NCBI GenBank assembly: GCA_003565035.1
Contig: PXDP01000177.1
Coordinates: 1 to 7,419 of the forward strand
DNA from: PVC group bacterium
Lineage (GTDB): Bacteria > Verrucomicrobiota > Kiritimatiellia > SS1-B-03-39 > UBA6053
Length of the DNA: 7,419 nucleotides
Direction of reading: 5' to 3'
The notes below the pieces were generated by a model. It was not told the origin of the DNA and did no database searches. It saw only the letters and a list, made by a program, of their open reading frames with translations. The number at the start of each line of letters is the position of its first letter. Positions within the stretch are counted from its first letter, which is position 1. This document shows positions 1 to 5,494 of this stretch, one piece after another. The translations under genes were made by a program, and so were the position numbers.

Positions 1-54
1 ACCCTGCAATTTTTACGGTGGTTGAGATCCTGTCTATGGCGAAACTCTTCGTGG

Positions 55-82
55 GAGGCCGCTCTGGACGCCCTGCGGCCTC
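55..82. repeat. GC-rich inverted repeat (stem-loop)
   Basis: GAGGCCGC at 55-62 is the exact reverse complement of GCGGCCTC at 75-82, giving an 8-bp stem with a 12-base loop. No T-run follows directly (the next bases are TTGCGCTC), so it is not a standard intrinsic terminator. It could be a remnant of a repetitive palindromic element or the end of an upstream transcript. No function is assigned. Confidence 0.45.
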
Positions 83-284
83 TTGCGCTCAATTATTTGA
101 GGTGAATTTCCGACACCGTTCTAGTTATTTTGATACTCCTGTAAATTCCAAGTCTTTGGCGGCGGTGCTGCCCTCTCACTTCTCCCTCACATTCGCGGAC
201 CGGCTCTACGATTCGCGGGTTCCTTCTTCCATCCGTGGTCCGGCAGGGATATCTTTGGTTCTTTCCCGGTGCCTCTCCGCCCCC

Positions 285-326
285 TTCTCTCTTCAAAATT
301 GGACATTGGATGTTGGCTGTTCAAAC
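285..326. repeat. Degenerate heptanucleotide tandem repeat (TTGGANN-like)
   Basis: Reading in sevens from 285, successive units all begin with TT. They include TTCAAAA at 292, TTGGACA at 299, TTGGATG at 306, TTGGCTG at 313 and TTCAAAC at 320. The three central units differ from each other at only one to three positions. Read as protein, the stretch gives peptides such as LQNWTLDVGCS. From memory, similar peptides recur as spurious translations in PVC-group genomes, which suggests a dispersed intergenic repeat family, not a gene. The period of seven matches the CTCTGAC-type arrays further downstream, although the unit sequence differs. Confidence 0.6.
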
Positions 327-329
327 CCC

Positions 330-356
330 CGCCGCAGGATGCGGCGCCTCCGGAGG
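330..356. repeat. Compact hairpin followed by a 10-bp palindrome
   Basis: CGCCGCA at 330-336 pairs perfectly with TGCGGCG at 340-346 around a GGA triloop, giving a 7-bp GC-rich stem. It is followed directly by the self-complementary CCTCCGGAGG at 347-356. The pair abuts the end of the seven-base-period repeat, so the two may be parts of one element. No T-run follows (the next bases are TCTCTCTC), so an intrinsic terminator is unlikely. Confidence 0.5.
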
Positions 357-398
357 TCTCTCTCATCGTCATCGTAATATCAGTGGTTCTCCCCCTTC

Positions 399-426
399 CA
401 GACAAATTTTTAACGCTTTTTAGATT
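399..426 (+). promoter_or_regulatory. Weak sigma70-like promoter candidate for the atp operon
   Basis: CAGACA at 399-404 matches TTGACA at four of six positions. TAGATT at 421-426 matches TATAAT at four of six, and the spacer is 16 bases. The spacer is AT-rich in an otherwise GC-rich region. Initiation near 433 would leave a leader of about 30 bases before the atpE start. The match is weak and rests only on consensus comparison, so this is a candidate and not a call. Confidence 0.25.
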
Positions 427-464
427 GGCAGGTCTCTGCAATCCTCATAAGCGTTTCATGCAAT

Positions 465-1076
465 ATGAGCGAACACATCCAACCCCTTCTTGACCGCATT
501 CACTCCGAAGGCCTGAAAAAGGCCGAGGCGGAACGCGATGCCCTGTTGGAACAGGCCCGCGCCGAGGCTCAACGCATCCGCGAAAAAGCGGAGCAGGAGG
601 CCGAAGCTCTCCGAAAACAGGCCGAGACCGATGCCGCCGCCTCCATCGCCCGCGGTCAGACCGCCCTGGAGCAGTCCGCGCGCGACACCCTGCTTCAATT
701 CCGCGCCGAACTGAACCGGCAGGTGGAGGTCGCCGCCCGCACCGCCGCCAAAGAAACCCTTTCCGCACCGGAACTGATCGGAACCCTGCTCAAAGAAATC
801 GTCTCCGGTCGGGGTGCCTCTGGAAAACTGGTTCTTGAAGCCGGTCCGGAACTGGCGGACACCCTGGAGAAGCTGCTCCCCGCTCTCCTGAAAGAGGCGG
901 GTTCCGGCGAAGGCTCTGAAATCGTCCTCAATCCACGCACCGGCGCCGGGTTCAAACTCCGCCTGGCCGACTCGGCCGCAGTCACGGATTTCACCGATGA
1001 GTCGGTTGCCGCCTGGCTGAGCGCCACCCTCCGTCCCGAACTGGCCAAACACCTCCTTTCCAAAACGGACAGCTGA
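465..1076 (+). CDS. atpE: V/A-type ATPase subunit E (peripheral stalk)
   Basis: This encodes a 203-residue protein, a usual length for the V-type subunit E family. E forms the peripheral stalk that holds the catalytic head against rotation and links it to subunit I in the membrane. Residues 1 to about 95 are one long charged helix rich in Glu, Lys, Arg, Gln and Ala (for example EAERDALLEQARAEAQRIRE), the typical stalk coiled coil. The C-terminal half is a more globular mixed region with KLVLEAGPELADTLEKLLPA and later GAGFKLRLADSAAVTDFTDE, which resembles the E-family head-binding domain. The ATG at 465 is chosen because no in-frame start exists just upstream and the reading begins in the expected MSEHIQPLLDRIHSEG form. 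No Shine-Dalgarno sequence precedes it. It is the first gene of the run and is separated from the next by two bases. No subunit G/H partner gene is seen next to it. Confidence 0.9.
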   Translation: MSEHIQPLLDRIHSEGLKKAEAERDALLEQARAEAQRIREKAEQEAEALRKQAETDAAASIARGQTALEQSARDTLLQFRAELNRQVEVAARTAAKETLSAPELIGTLLKEIVSGRGASGKLVLEAGPELADTLEKLLPALLKEAGSGEGSEIVLNPRTGAGFKLRLADSAAVTDFTDESVAAWLSATLRPELAKHLLSKTDS

Positions 1077-1078
1077 TC

Positions 1079-1642
1079 ATGCGGCAGTTTCTGCTCAGCA
1101 GTTTTCCTTCTCTTCAGCTTCAGGAACCCGCCCCCCTGAAACTGGAGGAAATGCTGTACCGCTGCGCTCAGCATCTCGGCGAGCGCGATCTGGAGGAACT
1201 CAGCGGTATCTGCGCCACGCCCCCGGAGGGTCAAAGCAGCTTCGCCGGGGCATGGCGCGGGGCATGGGCGCTCGTCCGCGGGATCAATGACCGCCAGCGC
1301 CTCAAACGCCTGCCGCCCGAATCGCAATCCGACCCGGCCGACTTCCCCCGGAACCCTTCCGACCGTCTGCGCGCCGAACTGACGCGCGCCTGGGAGGCGG
1401 ACGATCCCCTCAAGCGCGAACAGGCTCTGTTGCTGGCCCAGTGGAACTGGCTGGACGATCACCGCCGCGCCGCCCCCTATTCGATGAACGATCTCTTCGG
1501 CTACGCCCTGCAACTGAAACTGCTTGAACAGCGGGACAGTTGGAACGAGGAGGCCGGCACGCTCCAGTTTGCCGAACAAACCGAATCTTTTATGAACCCC
1601 TTGCTCGAAACCCTTCGCGCGAAAGAAGAACGCTCCGCATGA
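1079..1642 (+). CDS. DUF2764-like protein of the V-ATPase operon (possible subunit C equivalent)
   Basis: This encodes 187 residues, mostly helical and soluble, with no signal peptide or membrane segment. Its place between atpE and atpA, and its opening FLLSSFPSLQLQEPAPLKLE, match what I recall of the DUF2764 genes in chlamydial and Borrelia V-ATPase operons (chlamydial CT309 type). Those homologues are, as I remember, longer (roughly 240-290 residues), so this is a short member. The C-terminal half contains PYSMNDLFGYALQLKLLEQR. This resembles the pattern near the end of V-type subunit C/d, where a helix with a Tyr-Leu-Leu pattern precedes an Arg-containing helix, and it is the basis for suggesting a subunit C-like role. 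That role is inference. The start ATG lies two bases after the atpE stop, and the end overlaps atpA by four bases (ATGA), so translation is probably coupled. No strong Shine-Dalgarno sequence precedes it. Confidence 0.75.
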   Translation: MRQFLLSSFPSLQLQEPAPLKLEEMLYRCAQHLGERDLEELSGICATPPEGQSSFAGAWRGAWALVRGINDRQRLKRLPPESQSDPADFPRNPSDRLRAELTRAWEADDPLKREQALLLAQWNWLDDHRRAAPYSMNDLFGYALQLKLLEQRDSWNEEAGTLQFAEQTESFMNPLLETLRAKEERSA

Positions 1643-3393
1643 CCGACTCCCCCACTCTCTCCACCGGCACCATCGACGGCGTGAACGGAAACCTCATCCG
1701 CGTCACCTTCGATCAGCCCGTCCGCCTCAACGAAGTCGGCTACGCCCGGCTTCATGACAAACGCCTGAAAGCGGAAATCGTCCGAATCCGCGGCAAGCAG
1801 TGCTGGCTGCAGGTCTTCGAAGACACCGCCGGCATCCGGGTCGGGGATGTGGTGGAGTTCACCACCGAGCTGCTTTCCGTGGAACTCGGTCCGGGCCTGC
1901 TCACCTCAATTTATGACGGTCTGCAGAACCCCCTCCCCCAGCTCGCCGAAAAATGCGGATACTTTCTGGAGCGCGGCGAATACATCGACGGGCTGGACCG
2001 CGAAAAGAAATGGGAGTTCACTCCTTCGGTAAAGGCGGGCGACACAGTGTACGCCGGGGATGCGGTCGGCACCGTCCCCGAAGGTCTGTTCACCCACCGG
2101 ATCATGGTCCCCTTCGGCTGGCGCGGGGCGTACACGGTCGAAGAGATTTCCGAACCGCTGACCTGCACGGTGGACACCGTGATTGCCAAAGTCAAAGATC
2201 CCCAGGGGGAGCTGCGCGAAATCCGGCTATACCAGAACTGGCCGGTCAAAAAAGCCATTCAGGCCTATGAGGAGCGGCTGCGTCCCACCGAAAACATGAC
2301 CACCCAGGTCCGCATTCTCGACACCTTCTTTCCGGTTGCCCGGGGTGGCACCTACTGCATTCCCGGTCCTTTCGGCGCCGGCAAAACAGTTCTCCAGCAG
2401 ATTACCAGCCGCCGTGCGGACGTGGATGTTGTGATTATCGCCGCCTGCGGCGAGCGCGCCGGGGAAGTGGTGGAAACCCTCCGCGAATTCCCCGAACTCG
2501 AAGATCCGCGCACCGGCCGTTCCCTCATGGAGCGCACGCTGATTATCTGTAACACCAGCTCCATGCCGGTGGCCTCACGTGAAGCGTCGGTCTACACCGC
2601 CGTCACCATTGCGGAATACTACCGTCAGATGGGACTGCACGTGTTAATGCTGGCCGACTCCACCTCGCGCTGGGCCCAGGCCCTCCGCGAACTTTCCGGC
2701 CGCCTGGAGGAAATTCCCGGCGAGGAAGCCTTTCCCGCCTACCTCGAATCCGTCATCGCCTCCTTCTACGAACGCGGCGGGGTCGTGCGGCTGCGTGACG
2801 GATCGGTCGGCTCCGTCACCATTGGCGGCTCCGTCTCCCCCGCCGGCGGCAACTTCGAAGAGCCGGTCACCCAGAGTACCCTGAAAGTGGTGGGTGCCTT
2901 TCACGGCCTCAGCCGCGAACGCTCCGACCAGCGCCGCTATCCGGCGGTGGACCCTCTGGAAAGCTGGAGCAAATATCCCAGCCTTGTCGACGTGAACAAG
3001 GTCGATGAATCCCGCAAAATTCTCCGCGCCGGGCGCGAAGTGGAACAAATGATGAAAGTCGTGGGGGAAGAGGGCACCGCCCTCCAGGATTTCATCACTT
3101 ATCTCAAAGCCGATTTTCTGGATGAAGTCTATCTGCAGCAGGACGCCTTTCACGATGTGGACGGCTCCACCTCGGCGGACCGCCAAAAACATGTGTTCAG
3201 CGTGATCCACGCCATTCTCACCGCCGATCTCAACTTTAAATCGCGTGATGAAGCCCGGAGAACGTTTATTCAATGGCAGCAACTTGCGAAAGACTGGAAC
3301 CGAATGCCCATGGAATCCGACGCATTTAAACAACAGGAGGCCAAACTCACCGCAAGTGTCAATGACCGCCGCGCCTCCGGGGAGGAGAACTGA
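1639..3393 (+). CDS. atpA: V/A-type ATPase catalytic subunit A
   Basis: This is the 584-residue catalytic subunit, full length for the family. It hydrolyses or makes ATP at the A/B interfaces of the A3B3 head on the cytoplasmic side. The N-terminal beta-barrel is at about residues 1-75, followed by the bulge insertion specific to V-type A subunits (about 110-185). The Walker A loop is GPFGAGKT at residues 243-250. The catalytic Glu is E272 in ACGERAGEV, and the Walker B-like LMLADSTSRWAQALRE follows with SGRLEEIPGEEAFPAYLES. The C-terminal helical domain completes the protein. The fourth P-loop residue pair is GA, where many archaeal and Thermus proteins have GS. I recall GA also in chlamydial and spirochaetal A subunits. 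The start at 1639 gives MTDSPTLSTGTIDGVNG, the normal beginning. An in-frame ATG at 1540 would add 33 residues coded inside the preceding gene and is rejected. The start overlaps the DUF2764 stop by four bases. Confidence 0.98.
   Translation: MTDSPTLSTGTIDGVNGNLIRVTFDQPVRLNEVGYARLHDKRLKAEIVRIRGKQCWLQVFEDTAGIRVGDVVEFTTELLSVELGPGLLTSIYDGLQNPLPQLAEKCGYFLERGEYIDGLDREKKWEFTPSVKAGDTVYAGDAVGTVPEGLFTHRIMVPFGWRGAYTVEEISEPLTCTVDTVIAKVKDPQGELREIRLYQNWPVKKAIQAYEERLRPTENMTTQVRILDTFFPVARGGTYCIPGPFGAGKTVLQQITSRRADVDVVIIAACGERAGEVVETLREFPELEDPRTGRSLMERTLIICNTSSMPVASREASVYTAVTIAEYYRQMGLHVLMLADSTSRWAQALRELSGRLEEIPGEEAFPAYLESVIASFYERGGVVRLRDGSVGSVTIGGSVSPAGGNFEEPVTQSTLKVVGAFHGLSRERSDQRRYPAVDPLESWSKYPSLVDVNKVDESRKILRAGREVEQMMKVVGEEGTALQDFITYLKADFLDEVYLQQDAFHDVDGSTSADRQKHVFSVIHAILTADLNFKSRDEARRTFIQWQQLAKDWNRMPMESDAFKQQEAKLTASVNDRRASGEEN
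3379..3387 (+). promoter_or_regulatory. Strong ribosome binding site for atpB
   Basis: GGGGAGGAG lies eight bases before the atpB ATG at 3396 and inside the last codons of atpA. It is the best Shine-Dalgarno match among the first four genes, which otherwise seem to rely on coupling. It fixes the atpB start. Confidence 0.8.
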
Positions 3394-3395
3394 TC

Positions 3396-4709
3396 ATGCA
3401 AACCCGATACCACGGCATCGAAAACATCATCGGCAACGTCCTCATGCTCCGCGCCAAAGACGTGGGCTATGGAGACCTCGCCGAAGTCCGCTACGAGGAC
3501 GAAGTCTCTCTCGCCCAGGTCATTCAGCTCGACGACGACAAGGTCTTTCTTCAGGTGTTTTCCGGCGGACGCGGCATTCCCACCGACGCCACGGTCCGCT
3601 TCCTCGGCCACGGCCTCAACGTTCCTTTTTCCGAGGAACTGCTCGGACGTATTTTCGACGGGTCCGGCCGTCCCCGCGACGGACGCCCCGAACTGGACGC
3701 CGACCCGGTCGGCGTGGCCGGCCCCTCCGTCAATCCCGCCCAGCGCATCATCCCCCGGGACATGGTGCGCACCGGCATCCCCATGATTGATGTGTTCAAC
3801 ACCCTGGTTCAGTCACAGAAACTCCCCATTTTCTCCGTGGCCGGCGAACCCTACAACCCGCTCCTCGCCCGCATCGCCCTCCAGGCCGAAGTGGATGTGA
3901 TCGTGCTCGGCGGCATGGGGCTGAAATATGACGATTACCTCACCTTTCGCGAAACCCTCGAGGAGGCCGGCTCCCTCTCCCGTACCGTGATGTACGTGCA
4001 CACCGCCGCCGATCCCACCGTGGAATGTCTTTTCGTTCCCGACCTCTGCCTCGCGGTCGCCGAACAGTTCGCCCTGCAGAACAAACAGGTGCTGGTGCTG
4101 CTCACGGACATGACCAACTACGCGGACGCGATGAAAGAAATCGCCATCACCATGGAGAAAATCCCCTCCAACCGCGGGTATCCCGGCGACCTCTACAGTC
4201 AGCTCGCGGCCCGCTACGAAAAAGCGGTCGATTTTGCCACCGCCGGGTCCATCACCATCCTGGCGGTCACCACCATGCCCGGCGATGATGTCACCCATCC
4301 GGTTCCCGACAACACCGGATACATCACCGAAGGTCAGTTCTATCTCCGCAACGGCCGGATCGAACCGTTTGGCAGTCTCAGCCGTCTAAAGCAGTTCGTG
4401 AATGACAAAACCCGGGACGATCACCGCAAAATTATGGACCGCATGATCCAGCTCTACGCCAGCTACCGCTCCACCGAAGAAAAGCGCTCCATGGGATTCC
4501 GCCTCACCGAATGGGACCACAAACTCGTCAAATACGGCAAACGCTTTGAATCCGACCTCATGGACCTCGAAAAAACCATTCACCTCGAAGAAGCCCTCGA
4601 TTCCTGCTGGCAGATCCTCGCCGACTGCTTCGACAAAGATGAAACCGGCATGCCCTCCGACCTCATCCAACAGTTCTGGCCCGGAGAGAGGTCAGAGGGC
4701 AGAGGGTAG
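3396..4709 (+). CDS. atpB: V/A-type ATPase regulatory subunit B
   Basis: This is the 437-residue non-catalytic partner of A in the A3B3 head. Residues 1-75 form the beta-barrel. The nucleotide-fold domain has, at the Walker A position, FSVAGEPYN (residues 146-154), the degenerate loop typical of V-type B in place of a GKT loop. Other B-type features are VMYVHTAADPTVECL, LVLLTDMTNYADAMKEI, PSNRGYPGDLYSQLA and YITEGQFYLRNGRIEPFGSL. R330 in GSLSRLKQ is the expected arginine that reaches into the catalytic site at the A/B interface. The family-like sequence ends at about LIQQFWPG (residue 430). The last seven residues (ERSEGRG) and the TAG stop are coded by a heptanucleotide repeat, so the natural end appears to have been replaced. 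The start is two bases after the atpA stop, with a strong Shine-Dalgarno sequence. A 167-base gap to atpD follows. Confidence 0.98.
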   Translation: MQTRYHGIENIIGNVLMLRAKDVGYGDLAEVRYEDEVSLAQVIQLDDDKVFLQVFSGGRGIPTDATVRFLGHGLNVPFSEELLGRIFDGSGRPRDGRPELDADPVGVAGPSVNPAQRIIPRDMVRTGIPMIDVFNTLVQSQKLPIFSVAGEPYNPLLARIALQAEVDVIVLGGMGLKYDDYLTFRETLEEAGSLSRTVMYVHTAADPTVECLFVPDLCLAVAEQFALQNKQVLVLLTDMTNYADAMKEIAITMEKIPSNRGYPGDLYSQLAARYEKAVDFATAGSITILAVTTMPGDDVTHPVPDNTGYITEGQFYLRNGRIEPFGSLSRLKQFVNDKTRDDHRKIMDRMIQLYASYRSTEEKRSMGFRLTEWDHKLVKYGKRFESDLMDLEKTIHLEEALDSCWQILADCFDKDETGMPSDLIQQFWPGERSEGRG

Positions 4710-4718
4710 AGGTCTGAA
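4684..4718. repeat. Heptanucleotide repeat, purine-rich orientation, covering the atpB stop
   Basis: Reading in sevens gives GAGAGAG at 4684, GTCAGAG at 4691, GGCAGAG at 4698, GGTAGAG at 4705 and a decayed unit at 4712. These are the reverse complement of the CTCTGAC/CTCTACC units upstream of atpD. The TAG at 4707-4709 that ends atpB lies inside the fourth unit. The array is the left arm of the inverted repeat that spans the atpB/atpD gap. Confidence 0.85.
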
Positions 4719-4871
4719 CAGATTTTTTCCACGCTATCATCTTAAACCCAACTGTTCAATTTACCCAATTCTTGAACACCTCTTATCTTTATCCTCCACC
4801 CACTCTCTAACCTACCCTCTAGCCTCTTTTACCTCCACTCAACCCTCTGACCTCTACCCTCTGACCTCTCT
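4685..4871. repeat. Long imperfect inverted repeat bridging the atpB end and atpD start
   Basis: Bases 4685-4712 are complementary to 4844-4871. The first 15 positions pair perfectly (4685-4699 with 4857-4871). After a mismatch at 4700, five more pair. After a second mismatch at 4706, a G-U pair and five pairs follow. The intervening loop is 131 bases. In the transcript this joins the last atpB codons and stop to the bases ending five nucleotides before the atpD ATG. The pairing is seen directly. A regulatory effect is inference, because two oppositely oriented copies of one repeat would produce the same pairing by default. Confidence 0.75.
4753..4778. repeat. Small AT-rich hairpin in the atpB-atpD gap
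   Basis: TGTTCAA at 4753-4759 pairs perfectly with TTGAACA at 4772-4778 around a 12-base loop. An alternative partner, TGAACAG at 4715-4721, pairs with CTGTTCA at 4752-4758, so the two structures are mutually exclusive. No T-run follows 4778, so it is not a clear terminator. A run of six T at 4723-4728 has no stable stem directly before it. Confidence 0.4.
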
Positions 4872-4872
4872 T
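4803..4872. repeat. Degenerate heptanucleotide tandem array, pyrimidine-rich orientation
   Basis: Ten consecutive seven-base units can be read from 4803 to 4872. The best are CTCTAGC at 4817, CTCAACC at 4838, CTCTGAC at 4845, CTCTACC at 4852 and CTCTGAC at 4859. The units decay going upstream, and a weak seven-base phase (units beginning T and rich in C) can be followed back to about 4755. The array ends four bases before the atpD ATG and leaves no room for a Shine-Dalgarno sequence. Similar units occur at 7282-7316. Confidence 0.8.
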
Positions 4873-4876
4873 CCCC

Positions 4877-5494
4877 ATGTCCCGCCTCAAACGCACAAAA
4901 TCCGAACTCAAAGTCCAGCGCGAAAACCTGCGCCGGTACCAGCGGTTTTTGCCGACCCTGCAACTCAAAAAACAGCAGTTGCAGGCGGAAGTGCGCCGGG
5001 TCGAACAGGAGCGTGCGGACCTCGCCGCCGAGCAGGACAAACTCCGCCGCGACCGTCAAAGCTGGATGGCTCTGTTTGCCGAAGCCCCGCCGCTGAGCGA
5101 CTGGCTCCACGTCAAACGGCTTGATATCGGCCTCCAGCATATCGCCGGGGTGGATGTCCCAATCCTCTCCAGCTTTGAACTCGAGGAACAGGTTCCCGAC
5201 CGCCTCGACCAGCCGGTCTGGATAGATGACGGCCTCAAAGCCCTCCGCCTGGAAATCGAGTTTAAACTCCGCCTGCATGTTCTGCAGGAGCAGGAGGATC
5301 TGCTCAACGCCGAATTGCGCACCACCAGCCAGCGGGTCAACCTCTTCGAAAAAATCAAAATTCCCGAATGCCGGGAAAACATCCGCATCATCCGCATCGC
5401 CCTCGGCGACGAACAGGTCGCGGGCGTGGCCCGCTCCAAACTGGCCAAGAAAAAAAGCGAAGCCGCGGAAGAAGCCGCGGAGGAGGCCGCATGA
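4877..5494 (+). CDS. atpD: V/A-type ATPase subunit D (central rotor shaft)
   Basis: This is a 205-residue protein, a normal length for the family. D is the coiled-coil shaft that turns inside A3B3 and carries torque to the membrane ring. The N-terminal helix begins MSRLKRTKSELKVQRENL and continues through LPTLQLKKQQLQAEVRRVEQ, a recognised D-family pattern. A central, less helical stretch (about 75-120) follows. The C-terminal helix holds TSQRVNLFEKIKIPECRENI and LGDEQVAGVARSKLAKKK, both strongly typical of D. The tail (EAAEEAAEEAA) is a simple repeat coded by 12-bp units and is probably not structural. The start at 4877 gives the expected N-terminus, but the bases before it are CU-rich repeat with no Shine-Dalgarno sequence. 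The stop overlaps the atpI start (ATGA). No separate F subunit gene, D's usual partner, lies in the window. Confidence 0.95.
   Translation: MSRLKRTKSELKVQRENLRRYQRFLPTLQLKKQQLQAEVRRVEQERADLAAEQDKLRRDRQSWMALFAEAPPLSDWLHVKRLDIGLQHIAGVDVPILSSFELEEQVPDRLDQPVWIDDGLKALRLEIEFKLRLHVLQEQEDLLNAELRTTSQRVNLFEKIKIPECRENIRIIRIALGDEQVAGVARSKLAKKKSEAAEEAAEEAA
5459..5494 (+). repeat. 12-bp coding repeat at the atpD end that contains the atpI ribosome binding site
   Basis: GAAGCCGCGGAA at 5459-5470 and GAAGCCGCGGAG at 5471-5482 differ by one base. A third, partial copy begins at 5483 and runs into the overlapping ATGA. The units code for EAAE tetrapeptides. The variant bases of copies two and three create GGAGGAGG at 5479-5486, four bases before the atpI ATG. 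The repeat therefore supplies both the D tail and the atpI Shine-Dalgarno sequence. Confidence 0.7.

Larger units (their letters stand above)
1..464. other. Non-coding leader upstream of the V-ATPase operon
   Basis: No convincing gene lies here. The longest + frame (18-377) has an unconvincing composition (rich in Arg, Ser and Pro, no recognisable domain), and the shorter frames on both strands overlap one another. Base composition is less GC-biased and less codon-structured than the genes downstream. The stretch holds a GC-rich stem-loop near 55-82, a seven-base-period repeat at 285-326, a compact hairpin plus palindrome at 330-356, and a weak promoter-like pair just before atpE. Another weak pair, TTGAGG at 97-102 and TCTAGT at 120-125 with 17-base spacing, is also visible. 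The leader looks like a mosaic of intergenic repeat fragments ahead of an operon. Whether it also carries the end of an upstream gene cannot be seen. Confidence 0.6.

Noticed and set aside
18..377. A 119-codon + strand frame in the leader
   Set aside because: It runs across a stem-loop, the seven-base repeat and a hairpin, ends in Arg and Ser runs, has no ribosome binding site and resembles no family.
456..1052. A 198-codon open frame on the - strand opposite atpE
   Set aside because: It is the complement of the atpE coiled coil and gives a Gly/Phe-rich product with no family resemblance.
695..1579. A 294-codon open frame on the - strand opposite atpE and the DUF2764 gene
   Set aside because: It is a shadow of two real + strand genes caused by GC-rich third positions; it has no recognisable domain and a Ser/Arg-rich end.
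1540..1638. A 33-residue upstream extension of AtpA
   Set aside because: The extension is coded inside the DUF2764 gene in another frame and is Arg-rich. The ATG at 1639 gives the normal N-terminus and a typical ATGA overlap.
2644..3333. A 229-codon open frame on the - strand opposite atpA
   Set aside because: It is complementary to conserved catalytic-subunit sequence and its composition (Gly, His, Val, Phe) is that of a shadow frame.
4715..4730. Intrinsic terminator after atpB (six T at 4723-4728)
   Set aside because: No stable GC-rich stem directly precedes the T-run. The inverted repeats here have partners far downstream of it.
4803..4872. Possible CRISPR array
   Set aside because: The units are seven bases long, contiguous and without spacers, so they are simple tandem repeats.
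5368..5490. A 41-residue upstream extension of AtpI
   Set aside because: It lies inside the atpD C-terminal coding region and is His/Arg/Pro-rich. The ATG at 5491 has a Shine-Dalgarno sequence and gives the family N-terminus.
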